Assembly: GCA_016292575.1 (NCBI GenBank) | Contig: JAEDIH010000030.1 | Location: forward strand, 1 to 16,111 | DNA length: 16,111 nt | Reading direction: 5' to 3' | DNA from: Clostridiaceae bacterium | GTDB lineage: Bacteria > Bacillota > Clostridia > Oscillospirales > Acutalibacteraceae | In this document: in pieces, positions 6,602 to 14,802 of the stretch | How the letters are laid out: each line of letters begins with the position of its first letter | Position numbering within the stretch: position 1 is the stretch's first letter | The notes under the pieces: generated by a model | The model's input: the letters and a program-made list of their open reading frames with translations, nothing else | The model's database searches: none | Told to the model about the DNA's origin: nothing | Translations under genes and position numbers: made by a program

Positions 6602-7470
6602 GCAGTGAAAAGAAAAACGTCCTTCGCCTGAGCGATATCACAATGCAGTTCGGCGGAGTTGTTGCCGTCAATGATCTTTCGCTTGAGATCAATGAGGGCG
6701 AAATAGTTTCAATCATCGGACCGAACGGCGCAGGAAAAACAACGGCGTTCAATGTTATCACCGGAGTTTATGAGCCGACAAACGGCGAAGTTGACTTTTT
6801 GGGCAAGCCGATTGCGCGTAATCATCCGCACGGCAAGATGAAAAAGCTTTATGCCGGCGGAAACAGGGAAAAGTATATTTCCAAGCCCAAGCACGGAAAA
6901 AAGGTTGTCTCGCTCAAGCCGGACGCCATTGCCAAAAAGGGTATTGCAAGAACGTTCCAGAATATCCGTCTGTTCAAGTCAATGACGGTGTTTGAAAACG
7001 TGCTCATTGCAAAGCATATGAGAAGAAAAAGCAACCTTTTCACCGCAACGTTCAAGCTCAACGCAAAGGAAGAAAAAAAGATGAGGGAGGAGTGCTATGA
7101 GCTTCTCAAAATCCTCGGTCTTGACGACGTTATGGATGAAAGGGCCACCTCGCTTCCTTACGGAAAACAGCGCCACCTTGAAATTGCGCGTGCGCTTGCA
7201 ACCAATCCGAAGCTGCTGCTTCTTGATGAGCCTGCAGCCGGAATGAATCCTCAGGAAACAGATGAGCTGACTGCTTTCATCAAAAAAATTCGTGACGATT
7301 TCAAGCTTACCGTCTTCGTTATCGAACACCACATGAACCTTGTTATGGACATTTCCGACCGTATTTATGTTATCGACTTCGGAAAGCTCATTGCAAAGGG
7401 AACTCCGGCGGAGGTTCAGAAAAATCAGCGCGTTATCGACGCGTATCTGGGGGTGACGGATGATGAGTGA
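6598..7470 (+). CDS. livG: Branched-chain amino-acid ABC transporter ATPase LivG
   Basis: Cytoplasmic ATPase that dimerises with LivF to power the transporter. Walker A is GPNGAGKTT (41-49), the Q-loop is Q121 in ARTFQNIRLF, the ABC signature is LPYGKQRHLEIARAL (186-200), Walker B plus catalytic Glu is LLLLDEP (D210, E211), and the H-switch is H244. The protein is 290 residues, longer than the usual 255 or so. The excess is a lysine/glycine/histidine-rich insert at about 74-107, between the 'FLGKPI' strand and the Q-loop. AAGGAGG (6581-6587), inside the end of livM, lies 10 nt before the start. Its end overlaps livF. Confidence 0.96.
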   Translation: MSSEKKNVLRLSDITMQFGGVVAVNDLSLEINEGEIVSIIGPNGAGKTTAFNVITGVYEPTNGEVDFLGKPIARNHPHGKMKKLYAGGNREKYISKPKHGKKVVSLKPDAIAKKGIARTFQNIRLFKSMTVFENVLIAKHMRRKSNLFTATFKLNAKEEKKMREECYELLKILGLDDVMDERATSLPYGKQRHLEIARALATNPKLLLLDEPAAGMNPQETDELTAFIKKIRDDFKLTVFVIEHHMNLVMDISDRIYVIDFGKLIAKGTPAEVQKNQRVIDAYLGVTDDE

Positions 7471-8191
7471 GAATATACTTCAAATTAAGGACTTTGTTGT
7501 TTCCTACGGCGGAATCGAGGCTGTCAAGGGAATCTCCTTTGATGTGCCGAAGGGTGACATCGTAACGCTCATCGGAGCAAACGGCGCGGGAAAAAGCACA
7601 ACGCTCAAAACCATTGCAGGCATTGTTAAGCCCAAAAGCGCGTCCATCCTTTTTGAAGGCGAGGAAATTTCGGGCAAAACGCCGGACTACATCGTTTCAA
7701 AGGGCATTACCCTTGTTCCCGAGGGAAGACGCGTTTTTCCTAACCTTACCGTTTCGGAAAACCTTAAAATCGGCGCATATCTGAGGAAGGACAAACAAGC
7801 CGTTCAAAAGGACGCAGAGCACGTTTATGAGTTGTTTCCGCGCCTCAAGGAACGTTCGTGGCAGCTTGCCGGAACGCTTTCCGGCGGCGAACAGCAGATG
7901 CTTGCGGTCGGTCGTGCGCTGATGAGCTCACCGAAGCTTATTATGATGGACGAACCGTCGCTCGGTCTTGCTCCTCTTGTTGTTCAGGACATTTTTTCAA
8001 TTATCCGTCAGATCAACAGCGAGGGCATCACGGTTCTCCTCATTGAGCAGAACGCGAACATGGCACTCAAAATTGCCGATAAGGCCTATGTTATGGAAAC
8101 CGGACGCATCACCATGGAGGGTACGGGAGCCGAGCTTCTTGCCGATGAAACCATCAAAGAAGCTTATCTCGGAAAGACCAAGGGTGAGTAA
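7460..8191 (+). CDS. livF: Branched-chain amino-acid ABC transporter ATPase LivF
   Basis: Second ATPase subunit, 243 residues from the first ATG. Numbered from the second ATG (7463): Walker A GANGAGKST (38-46), the LivF-specific PEGRRVFPNLTVSENL (86-101), signature LSGGEQQMLAVGRAL (139-153), Walker B LIMMDEP (159-165; E164 catalytic). The H-switch position reads IEQNAN, with Gln where LivG has His, which is normal for LivF. Two adjacent ATGs (7460 and 7463) are possible starts; GGGGGTGA (7449-7456) serves either. The start overlaps the last 11 nt of livG, so translation is coupled. Last gene of the operon. Confidence 0.95.
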   Translation: MMSENILQIKDFVVSYGGIEAVKGISFDVPKGDIVTLIGANGAGKSTTLKTIAGIVKPKSASILFEGEEISGKTPDYIVSKGITLVPEGRRVFPNLTVSENLKIGAYLRKDKQAVQKDAEHVYELFPRLKERSWQLAGTLSGGEQQMLAVGRALMSSPKLIMMDEPSLGLAPLVVQDIFSIIRQINSEGITVLLIEQNANMALKIADKAYVMETGRITMEGTGAELLADETIKEAYLGKTKGE

Positions 8192-8252
8192 TCGCTCAAT
8201 CATTCAAGCACAGAAGTTTATTTTGCCTTGATATAATCAAAAGCAAATTATT

Positions 8253-8308
8253 AAGCTATAATTTACAAGAGTATTTTTGCTCTTTGCGAATTGTAGCTTT
8301 TATTTTTT
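8253..8308 (+). terminator. Intrinsic terminator of the liv operon
   Basis: AAGCTATAATT (8253-8263) pairs with AATTGTAGCTT (8289-8299) through 11 positions including one G-U. A further inner helix forms between CAAGAG (8266-8271) and CTCTTTG (8280-8286). The stem is followed by TTTATTTTTTG. It lies 60-110 nt after the livF stop. Confidence 0.75.
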
Positions 8309-8357
8309 GCTTAATTTTTTTTTATTGGCTCAGACAAGCAGAAGCGTTGTTTTTGCC

Positions 8358-8386
8358 TTGACAAACCCGGAATAAAATAGTAGTAT
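8358..8386 (+). promoter_or_regulatory. Sigma-A promoter of the EEP-GH2-symporter operon
   Basis: Perfect TTGACA (8358-8363), 17-nt spacer, TAGTAT (8381-8386, four of six). Transcription would start near 8393, leaving a leader of about 25 nt before the GTG start at 8419. Confidence 0.75.
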
Positions 8387-8392
8387 TTTATT
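8371..8392. promoter_or_regulatory. Palindromic operator candidate over the -10 box
   Basis: Perfect inverted repeat AATAAAATA (8371-8379) and TATTTTATT (8384-8392) around a 4-bp centre GTAG. It covers the 3' part of the spacer, the whole -10 hexamer and the bases up to the predicted start site. A repressor bound here would block RNA polymerase directly. No regulator gene is in the window. Confidence 0.55.
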
Positions 8393-8418
8393 AACAAAAT
8401 ATTTACGGAGGAGATACT

Positions 8419-9306
8419 GTGAAAAACATTGTTGAAACACTCAAACAGAAATTTTTGCCTCTCGTTCTTGCCGTGATGATGACTCTCGGCTTCTATACTC
8501 CGGCAAAGACAGAGATAAGCAGCGCACCGCAGAAAAGCGAAAACGCCGTGCGTGTTGTCTCTTTCAATCTGCGCTGCAATAACGATATCTACGGCTCTGT
8601 AAAAAACCGCGGAAAGTTTGTTTCTGCCGCGCTTGAAAATTATGCGCCCGATTCTTTCGGCGTACAGGAGGCAACAAAGGCATGGCTCGATATTCTTGAC
8701 GCAGCTCTCGGCGAAGAATACGCAAGAGTCGGAGAACCGCGCGACAGCGCAAAAAACACCGAATACAGTGCCGTTTATTACCGTACCGACAAATATGAGC
8801 TTGTTGACGAGGGAACAATCTGGCTTTCCGAAACGCCGGATAAGTTCGGCTCAAAGTCGTATCTTGCCTCAATGCCGAGAATCTGCACCTGGGCAACGCT
8901 CAAAAACAAGGAGAGCGGTCTTGTCTATACCCACATCAATACTCATCTTGACTTTCTTGTTGAATATACGCGCTCAAAGCAGGCGGACGTGCTTCTGAAA
9001 AAGATTGAGGAGCTTAAAGGACGCGGTCCTGTTGTCTGCACGGGCGATTTCAATGCCGACGAAAAGACCGGCACCTATAAAAAAATGACTGACGTCCTTG
9101 ATGACAGCAGGCTTGTTGCAAAGGAAACTGAAAGCGGAAAGACCTACCATAACTACGGCAGAGGAGACATTTTTCATTCAACTGCCATAGACTTCATCTT
9201 TGTCACAAAGGGAACACCGGTTGAGCGTTATAAAATCATAAAAGACACGGTGGACGGAATGTATCTTTCCGATCATTACGCAATCATGGCAGATATCTGC
9301 TTCTGA
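8419..9306 (+). CDS. Exported endonuclease/exonuclease/phosphatase (EEP) superfamily protein
   Basis: A 295-residue member of the DNase I / sphingomyelinase / inositol-phosphatase fold. An N-terminal hydrophobic stretch (about residues 12-28, after a basic start) indicates export or membrane anchoring. The metal-dependent phosphodiesterase/phosphatase motifs are complete: VVSFNLR (46-52; N50), GVQEA (E84), NTHLD (H176, D178), GDFNAD (D210, N212), AIDFIFV (D258), and SDHYAIMADI (D285, H286). The active site therefore looks intact. The substrate (nucleic acid, phospholipid or sugar phosphate) cannot be told from sequence; EEP proteins of this size do occur beside sugar-utilisation genes. The start is GTG with GGAGGAG (8407-8413) 5 nt upstream. 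First gene of an operon with the GH2 (20-nt gap) and the symporter. Confidence 0.88.
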   Translation: MKNIVETLKQKFLPLVLAVMMTLGFYTPAKTEISSAPQKSENAVRVVSFNLRCNNDIYGSVKNRGKFVSAALENYAPDSFGVQEATKAWLDILDAALGEEYARVGEPRDSAKNTEYSAVYYRTDKYELVDEGTIWLSETPDKFGSKSYLASMPRICTWATLKNKESGLVYTHINTHLDFLVEYTRSKQADVLLKKIEELKGRGPVVCTGDFNADEKTGTYKKMTDVLDDSRLVAKETESGKTYHNYGRGDIFHSTAIDFIFVTKGTPVERYKIIKDTVDGMYLSDHYAIMADICF

Positions 9307-9326
9307 ATAAAACAAGGAGAATGATA

Positions 9327-11474
9327 ATGAGAAAGTATATTTCAATTAACGAGGGCTGGACATTTGAAAAGAAGGGCGAAAAAAGCACGGTCAATCTTCC
9401 GCACACCTGGAACAACCTTGACGGACAGGGCAGCGAACCCACTTATTACAGGGGAAAATGCACCTATACCAAAATAATTGAGCGCCAAAAGGGAAAAACT
9501 TGGCTCGAATTCAAGGGTGTGAACGCTGCCTGCACCGTTTATATCAACGGAAACAAGGTGGGCTCTCATCTCGGCGGCTATTCCGCTTTCCGCTTTGAGG
9601 TAACGGACTTCCTCTCCTCGCCAAAGAATTTCCTCACGGTTGAGGTTGACAATTCACCTCTGCGAGAGGTCTATCCCGAAACGGCGGATTTCACGTTTTA
9701 CGGCGGAATCTATCGCGATGTAAACCTTATTACCGAGGTTGAAAAGCAGCATTTTTCGCTTGATGACTGCGGAAGCTCGGCGCTTTACATTACGCCGAAG
9801 ATGAACGGTGATGTTTTTGTCAAATCGGTCATCTCCGGCTATGAAACCGGAGTAAGAGTGCTTTATGAGATTTTTGACGCAGACGGAAAGCTTGTTGCCT
9901 CCGCCGGTAACAGAGTAAGGCTTCATGTTGAAAATCCCCATCTGTGGAACGGCTTGGAGGATCCGTATCTTTATACGCTTCGTGCAACTCTCTTCATGGA
10001 GTCGAGGACGGTTGACCGCGTTGAAAGCCGCTTCGGCTTCAGGGAAATTCGGTTTGACGCGGACAAGGGCTGTTTCCTCAACGGAAAGCATATCAAGCTC
10101 AAGGGCGTTTCGCGCCACCAGGACAGGGAAGGGCTCGGCAACGCGCTGACGATAAATGAACACAGAGAAGACCTTGAGCTTATCCGTGAGGTCGGCGCAA
10201 ACTCAATCCGCCTTGCACACTATCAGCAGGCAGAGGAGTTTTATTCACTCTGCGATGAAATGGGCTTCCTTGTTTGGGCGGAGGTTCCTGTAATTTCGAG
10301 ATTTTCAAAGAAAAAGCAGGCGAATGCGCTTTCTCAGCTTGAGGAACTTATCAAGCAGAACATGAACCACCCGTCAATTTTCTGCTGGGGCATTGAAAAC
10401 GAAATCACGATTCAGGGTGCTTCTCCTGTCCTTACGGATTCCATTGAAGAACTCAATAATCTTGCTCATGTTCTCGATGTTTCAAGGCCGACAACCTGCG
10501 CTCAGCTTACAATGTGTCCTCCGGAAAGCGAGCTTAACAATATCACCGATATTATGGGCTATAACCATTACTACGGCTGGTACATGAAAACGGTTGACGG
10601 AATTGACGAATGGCTCAAAAAATTCAAAGAAGCTCAGCCCAAAGTTCCTCTCTGCCTTTCCGAGTACGGAGCGGAGGCCGTCATCGGCTATTTCAGCGAC
10701 AATGCGGTTCAGGGCGATTACAGCGAGGGCTATCAGTCGCGCTTCCATGAGCATTATCTGAATGTTATCAACAGCACCGAATGGCTCTGGGGTTCATATG
10801 TCTGGAATATGTTCGACTTCGGCTCGTCAATGCGCAATGAGGGCGGAGTCCGCGGCAGGAACAACAAGGGTCTTGTAACGTTCGACCGCAAAATTAAAAA
10901 GGACGCTTTCTATATGTATAAGGCGTTCTGGTCAGAGGAAAAATTTGTTCATATCGAGGGCGGCCGCTATACGCTGAGGAGGATAGGAAAGCGCACCTTC
11001 CGCGTTATTTCAAACTGCCCGGAGGTTACACTCAAGTGCGGAAGATATAAAAAGACGGTGGCGGGTGAGCATGTTTTCACCTTTGAAGATGTACCCATAA
11101 AAGAGGGTAACAACAAAGTTACCGCTGTTGCCGGAGACTGCGAGGAAACGATTATTTTTGAGGGTGTTGAGGGCTATCCGGCTTCGTATTCGCTGCCGGA
11201 CGGGGCGTCAACAATGGTCAGAAACTGGTTTGTTCCAAAGAGCGAGAGCATCAATCCCGAATACCTCAGCACCGAGGATACCATAGGCGAGATACTCAAA
11301 AACGATGATGTCAGAGGAATGGTCAGCGGCGTTGCCGGAAAGCTTATTTCAAGTCCGCTCATGAAGCTTGTTGCGCCGATTAAGCTCAAGACCGTTTTGA
11401 ACCTCAAGTTTATTCATATCAACAACGACATGAAAGAGCTTGCACAGCAGTTCCTTCAGACAATCAAAAAGTAA
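9327..11474 (+). CDS. Glycoside hydrolase family 2, beta-galactosidase-like
   Basis: A 715-residue retaining beta-glycosidase with no signal peptide, so it acts in the cytoplasm. In order: jelly-roll sugar-binding domain (about 1-165; VNLPHTWNN, GGIYRDVNL), Ig-like domain (about 165-245), and a TIM barrel that opens near FGFREIRFD and LNGKHIKLKGVSRHQD. The acid/base Glu is E359 in WGIENE and the nucleophile is E446 in LSEYGAEA. The barrel ends near VWNMFDFGSS. Members with this layout are mostly beta-galactosidases; glucuronidase or another specificity is possible. A final segment, about 648-715 (from STEDTIGEIL), is an extra amphipathic helical tail. The ATG at 9327 has AAGGAG (9314-9319) 7 nt before it; the in-frame ATG at 9321 is 1 nt from that site and rejected. 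Middle gene of the operon. Confidence 0.93.
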   Translation: MRKYISINEGWTFEKKGEKSTVNLPHTWNNLDGQGSEPTYYRGKCTYTKIIERQKGKTWLEFKGVNAACTVYINGNKVGSHLGGYSAFRFEVTDFLSSPKNFLTVEVDNSPLREVYPETADFTFYGGIYRDVNLITEVEKQHFSLDDCGSSALYITPKMNGDVFVKSVISGYETGVRVLYEIFDADGKLVASAGNRVRLHVENPHLWNGLEDPYLYTLRATLFMESRTVDRVESRFGFREIRFDADKGCFLNGKHIKLKGVSRHQDREGLGNALTINEHREDLELIREVGANSIRLAHYQQAEEFYSLCDEMGFLVWAEVPVISRFSKKKQANALSQLEELIKQNMNHPSIFCWGIENEITIQGASPVLTDSIEELNNLAHVLDVSRPTTCAQLTMCPPESELNNITDIMGYNHYYGWYMKTVDGIDEWLKKFKEAQPKVPLCLSEYGAEAVIGYFSDNAVQGDYSEGYQSRFHEHYLNVINSTEWLWGSYVWNMFDFGSSMRNEGGVRGRNNKGLVTFDRKIKKDAFYMYKAFWSEEKFVHIEGGRYTLRRIGKRTFRVISNCPEVTLKCGRYKKTVAGEHVFTFEDVPIKEGNNKVTAVAGDCEETIIFEGVEGYPASYSLPDGASTMVRNWFVPKSESINPEYLSTEDTIGEILKNDDVRGMVSGVAGKLISSPLMKLVAPIKLKTVLNLKFIHINNDMKELAQQFLQTIKK

Positions 11475-11503
11475 GCTGCACGAGAGCGCGAAAGGAGAAA
11501 ATG

Positions 11504-12922
11504 ATGGAGAACAAAAAAACGCTTCGCCCGTTCGGAATGAGAGATAAGATAGGCTATGCCTTCGGCGACCTCGGCTGCGGTCTTTCGTTTTCGCTCGTTT
11601 CAAATTATATGTTCCTGTTTTACACCCAGATCATAGGGCTTGAAGCAGGGCACTGGTCATGGATAATCTTTGTTTCAAAGGCCTGGGACGCCGTTAACGA
11701 TATTCTGATAGGCAACATGGTTGACCGCAAACGAATCAGCAAAAAGAGCAAGTTTACGCCGTGGATACTCATCGGCGCAGTAGGACTCGTTGTGCTGACC
11801 GTTATGATTTTTACTCCCGTTCAGTTCTCTATGGGAGGAAAGATAATCTGGTGTCTTGCGTCCTATTGCCTTTGGTCGGTTGCCTACACCCTGGTCAATG
11901 TGCCATACGGCTCGCTTCATTCAATAATCACTGACAATCCGCGCGAAAGGACGGCTCTTTCAACCTTCCGCAGTATCGGCGCAGGAATTGCAATGATTTT
12001 CGTAATGTTCCTTCCAAAAATTATTTATGTTGAGAACGAGAGCGGAAAAGGCGCAACTCAAATCCTTATAGCAGACAGGGTGTTTTTGGTTTCAATCGTT
12101 TTTTCCGTCGGCGCGCTTGTTTTCCTTTGGGCAATGACAAGAATGGTGACCGAGCGCGTACCCTACGGCGAGGTGCCTGAAAAAATGAGCTATGTTTCAA
12201 CGCTCAAAAGCTTTTTAACCAACCGCCCGATGGTCGGCGCAACGCTTGCCTCGTTTGCTTCAATTGTGTTCTACAACTCGTCGATGTCAATGAATAACCT
12301 TGTTTTTCAGTACTTTTTTAATGACGCCAAAAAGACGACTGTTGCAACCATTGCCTCGTATATACCGCTTGTTTTATTAATGCCGTTTGCAGGAAAGCTT
12401 GTTTCGGCTTTCGGAAAGAAAAAGCTTATTACTCTTTCGGGCATTGCAAGCGCAGTTGCCGGTCTTATCATGCTGTTTTTGCCGATAACGCCTGACAAAA
12501 AGGGAATGTATATTTATATCGGCGGTCTTATGATAGTCAACATCGGAAACTGCATTTTCCAAATCATTGTCTGGGCTATCATTGCCGATTGCATTGAGAT
12601 GAGTTTTCGCAAAAAGGGCGTTCACGAGGAAAGCTCGCTTTATGCCATATATTCGTTTTTCCGCAAGCTTGCGCAGGGTGTGGGCTCGTCTCTTGTTGCG
12701 CTCGGCCTTTCGGCAATCGGCTTTGTTGAGGGAAAAAACGCTGTTCAGAGCGAAGCTTTTGGCGCAAACGTCAAGAATCTGTATATAATTTTTCTTGTTG
12801 TCGGAACGGTAATAATGGTGCTTTCCATGCAATTTGTTTATAATATCAGCAAGGAAAAAGAGGACGAGTTTGCGGTTCCCTCTGCACAGAGTAAGACAGA
12901 ATCGGATTTGTCCAAAGAATAA
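11504..12922 (+). CDS. GPH-family (MelB-like) sugar:cation symporter
   Basis: A 472-residue, 12-helix inner-membrane transporter of the glycoside-pentoside-hexuronide:cation symporter family, a branch of the major facilitator superfamily. The N-terminal signature is present: KIGYAFGDLGCGLSFSL near 14-30, followed by AWDAVNDILIGNMVDR near 60-76, which carries the conserved Asp residues of the cation site. KFTPWILIGAV and NVPYGSLHSIITDNPRERTALSTFR are further MelB-like blocks. The start at 11504 has AAAGGAG (11491-11497) 6 nt upstream; the ATG at 11501 is only 3 nt away. It lies 29 nt after the GH2 gene. The likely job is import of the galactoside-type substrate that the cytoplasmic GH2 cleaves; the exact sugar is not readable. 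Confidence 0.93.
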   Translation: MENKKTLRPFGMRDKIGYAFGDLGCGLSFSLVSNYMFLFYTQIIGLEAGHWSWIIFVSKAWDAVNDILIGNMVDRKRISKKSKFTPWILIGAVGLVVLTVMIFTPVQFSMGGKIIWCLASYCLWSVAYTLVNVPYGSLHSIITDNPRERTALSTFRSIGAGIAMIFVMFLPKIIYVENESGKGATQILIADRVFLVSIVFSVGALVFLWAMTRMVTERVPYGEVPEKMSYVSTLKSFLTNRPMVGATLASFASIVFYNSSMSMNNLVFQYFFNDAKKTTVATIASYIPLVLLMPFAGKLVSAFGKKKLITLSGIASAVAGLIMLFLPITPDKKGMYIYIGGLMIVNIGNCIFQIIVWAIIADCIEMSFRKKGVHEESSLYAIYSFFRKLAQGVGSSLVALGLSAIGFVEGKNAVQSEAFGANVKNLYIIFLVVGTVIMVLSMQFVYNISKEKEDEFAVPSAQSKTESDLSKE

Positions 12923-12949
12923 CGCCATATACAATATATAATATGAAAC

Positions 12950-12990
12950 GCACCGGGGCGGCAAATACGCAGTTCCGGTGTTGCTTTTTT
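12950..12990 (+). terminator. Intrinsic terminator of the EEP-GH2-symporter operon
   Basis: CACCGG (12951-12956) pairs with CCGGTG (12975-12980), extended by a G-U pair. After TTGC comes a run of six T (12985-12990). It sits 28 nt after the symporter stop codon. Confidence 0.75.
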
Positions 12991-13072
12991 GTTCACCGCA
13001 ACAGATATATAATAGTATACGAAACATCATTTATTTTTGCGGTAAATCGCCGCGAAAATTCTGTCATTCCTC

Positions 13073-13101
13073 TTGACAAACGGCTGAATCTTTGTTATCA
13101 T
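13073..13101 (+). promoter_or_regulatory. Sigma-A promoter of the sodium:solute symporter gene
   Basis: Perfect TTGACA (13073-13078), 17-nt spacer, TATCAT (13096-13101, five of six). The predicted start is near 13108. A weaker inverted repeat, TTTTTGCGG/CCGCGAAAA (13034-13058, one G-U), lies just upstream of the -35 box. Confidence 0.85.
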
Positions 13102-13110
13102 TTCATTACA

Positions 13111-13142
13111 CTTTAACAACTAAAAGCTTTAAATCGTTAAAG
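13111..13142. promoter_or_regulatory. Dyad in the 5' leader of the symporter gene
   Basis: CTTTAAC (13111-13117) and GTTAAAG (13136-13142) are exact reverse complements 18 nt apart, with a self-complementary AAAGCTTT (13123-13130) between them. The unit begins just after the predicted start site and ends next to the Shine-Dalgarno (13144-13150), where an operator or a leader hairpin would act. Confidence 0.45.
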
Positions 13143-13159
13143 CAAAGGAGAAGATAACA

Positions 13160-14692
13160 ATGTCAAGGAAAAGTATAATCTTTTTGACAATCGGCGTTTA
13201 TGTTCTGTTCATTTTTACAGTCGGTCTTATCAGCAGAAAAAGGGCAAAAAGCATAACAGACTTCATCGTTGCCGGCAGGAACGCGGGCGCGTGGCTTTCC
13301 GCGTTTTCATACGGTACGGCATATTTCTCTGCCGTTATGTTCATCGGCTATTCCGGCGCAACGGGCTGGAAGTACGGTCTTTGGGGCGTTCTGCCCGGAA
13401 TCGGCAACGCGGTTCTCGGCTCGCTGCTTGCGTGGCTCGTTCTTGCCAAGCGGACGCGCAGTGTAACAAAGAGGCTGAAAATCAAGTCTATGCCCCAGCT
13501 TTTTGAAAAGTGCTTCGGCTCAAAAAGTATGAAGAATTTTTGTGTTGCCGTCATTTTCATTTTCCTCGTTCCGTATTCCGCTTCGGTCTATAAGGGACTG
13601 ACAAGCGTCTGCAGCGTTATTCTTGACGTTCCGGAAAACGTCTGCATGGTAATTATTGCGCTTGCGGCGGCGGTTATCGTTGTCCTCGGCGGCTACGCGG
13701 CAACGCTCAAAGCAGACTTTGTTCAGGGCTTTGTAATGCTTGCAGGCGTTATCCTGCTTATTATCTCCGTTCTGCGCTGCGAGCAGGTTGGCGGCGCTGC
13801 GGCAGGACTTGAAGCTATTTCGCAGAAGACAGAGGCGCTTTCGCTTACCGTATTCGACCATATCAGCCTTTGGGCAACGGTGCTCATGACGTCCTTCGGA
13901 ACATGGGGACTTCCGCAGATGATTCATAAATATTATGGTATCCGCGACGATAAGGAGGTCAAAAGGGGAACGATTATTTCCACCGTATTCGCTTTTGTTG
14001 TTGCCGGCGGCGGCTACTTCATCGGTTCGCTTTCAAGACTGTTTTATTCTGACCTTGCCGAGCTTCCGGGCGCGGGCAGCGGAAAAACGGATTACCTTAT
14101 TCCGAATATGCTCAACACAGCAGGACTTTCAAACGTCCTTATCGGAGTAATTCTTGTTCTGCTCATTGCTGCGTCCGTTTCAACCCTTTCCTCAATCACC
14201 ATTACCGCGTCCACAACGCTTTCCATGGATTTCATCATTCCGCGCTTCTTCAAGGATAAGGACAAGGTCTGGGACGCCAGGCTGACAAAGATTTTCTGCC
14301 TGCTGTTTGTTGTTGTTTCATATTTCATTGCAAACAGTGATACGCCGATTCTTGATATGATGTCCTACTCCTGGGGTGTGATCTCCGGCTCGTTCCTTGC
14401 GCCGTATCTGCTTTCACTTTATTGGAAAAAGCTCAACCGCGCAGGGGCGTGGGCCGGTATGCTCACAGGCTTCTTTGTTGCGCTTCCGCCGATGATCTGC
14501 CGCCTGTTCTCGCTTCCGGTTACACTCGGCTCGTTTGGCAGACTGATGGATCTTGGTCCCCACTTTGCCTGCCTTTCCGCAGTGCTTTCGCTTGTAATGT
14601 GCGTTGTGGTGAGCAAGCTTGTAAAATCGCAGCAAAACGGTTTTGCACAGGTAGAAAACGCCTCAAAAACCGTCTCAAACGAAACAGTTTAA
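13160..14692 (+). CDS. Sodium:solute symporter (SSS/SLC5 family)
   Basis: A 510-residue multi-helix membrane protein that couples sodium influx to uptake of a small solute. It shows the SSS pattern. After helix 1 comes DFIVAGRNAGAWLSAFSYGTAYFSAVMFIG (about 35-64), where FxxAGR and the SA-FS repeats are typical. GGYAATLKADFVQGFVM follows at about 177-193, and ASVSTLSSITITASTTLSMDF at about 338-358 holds the Ser-rich Na+-site helix. The C-terminal end is a short polar tail. Members carry sugars, amino acids, pantothenate, sialic acid and others; the substrate here is unknown. It sits just after a sugar operon but has its own promoter, so it may be a separate unit. AAAGGAG (13144-13150) is 9 nt before the ATG. 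Confidence 0.93.
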   Translation: MSRKSIIFLTIGVYVLFIFTVGLISRKRAKSITDFIVAGRNAGAWLSAFSYGTAYFSAVMFIGYSGATGWKYGLWGVLPGIGNAVLGSLLAWLVLAKRTRSVTKRLKIKSMPQLFEKCFGSKSMKNFCVAVIFIFLVPYSASVYKGLTSVCSVILDVPENVCMVIIALAAAVIVVLGGYAATLKADFVQGFVMLAGVILLIISVLRCEQVGGAAAGLEAISQKTEALSLTVFDHISLWATVLMTSFGTWGLPQMIHKYYGIRDDKEVKRGTIISTVFAFVVAGGGYFIGSLSRLFYSDLAELPGAGSGKTDYLIPNMLNTAGLSNVLIGVILVLLIAASVSTLSSITITASTTLSMDFIIPRFFKDKDKVWDARLTKIFCLLFVVVSYFIANSDTPILDMMSYSWGVISGSFLAPYLLSLYWKKLNRAGAWAGMLTGFFVALPPMICRLFSLPVTLGSFGRLMDLGPHFACLSAVLSLVMCVVVSKLVKSQQNGFAQVENASKTVSNETV

Positions 14693-14802
14693 ATTAATAT
14701 TAAGGTTATTAAAGTCATCTGGGAAAAATATACATGGAAATGCGGATTTTTTGCGTTTTCAGACGTTAAAAATCAGGCTGTTTACTTCCTTTGACGAGTT
14801 AA

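Noticed and set aside
13008..13013. TATAAT upstream of the SSS gene
   Set aside because: The only -35 at 17 nt is the T-run of the previous terminator; the TTGACA/TATCAT pair at 13073-13101 is far better.
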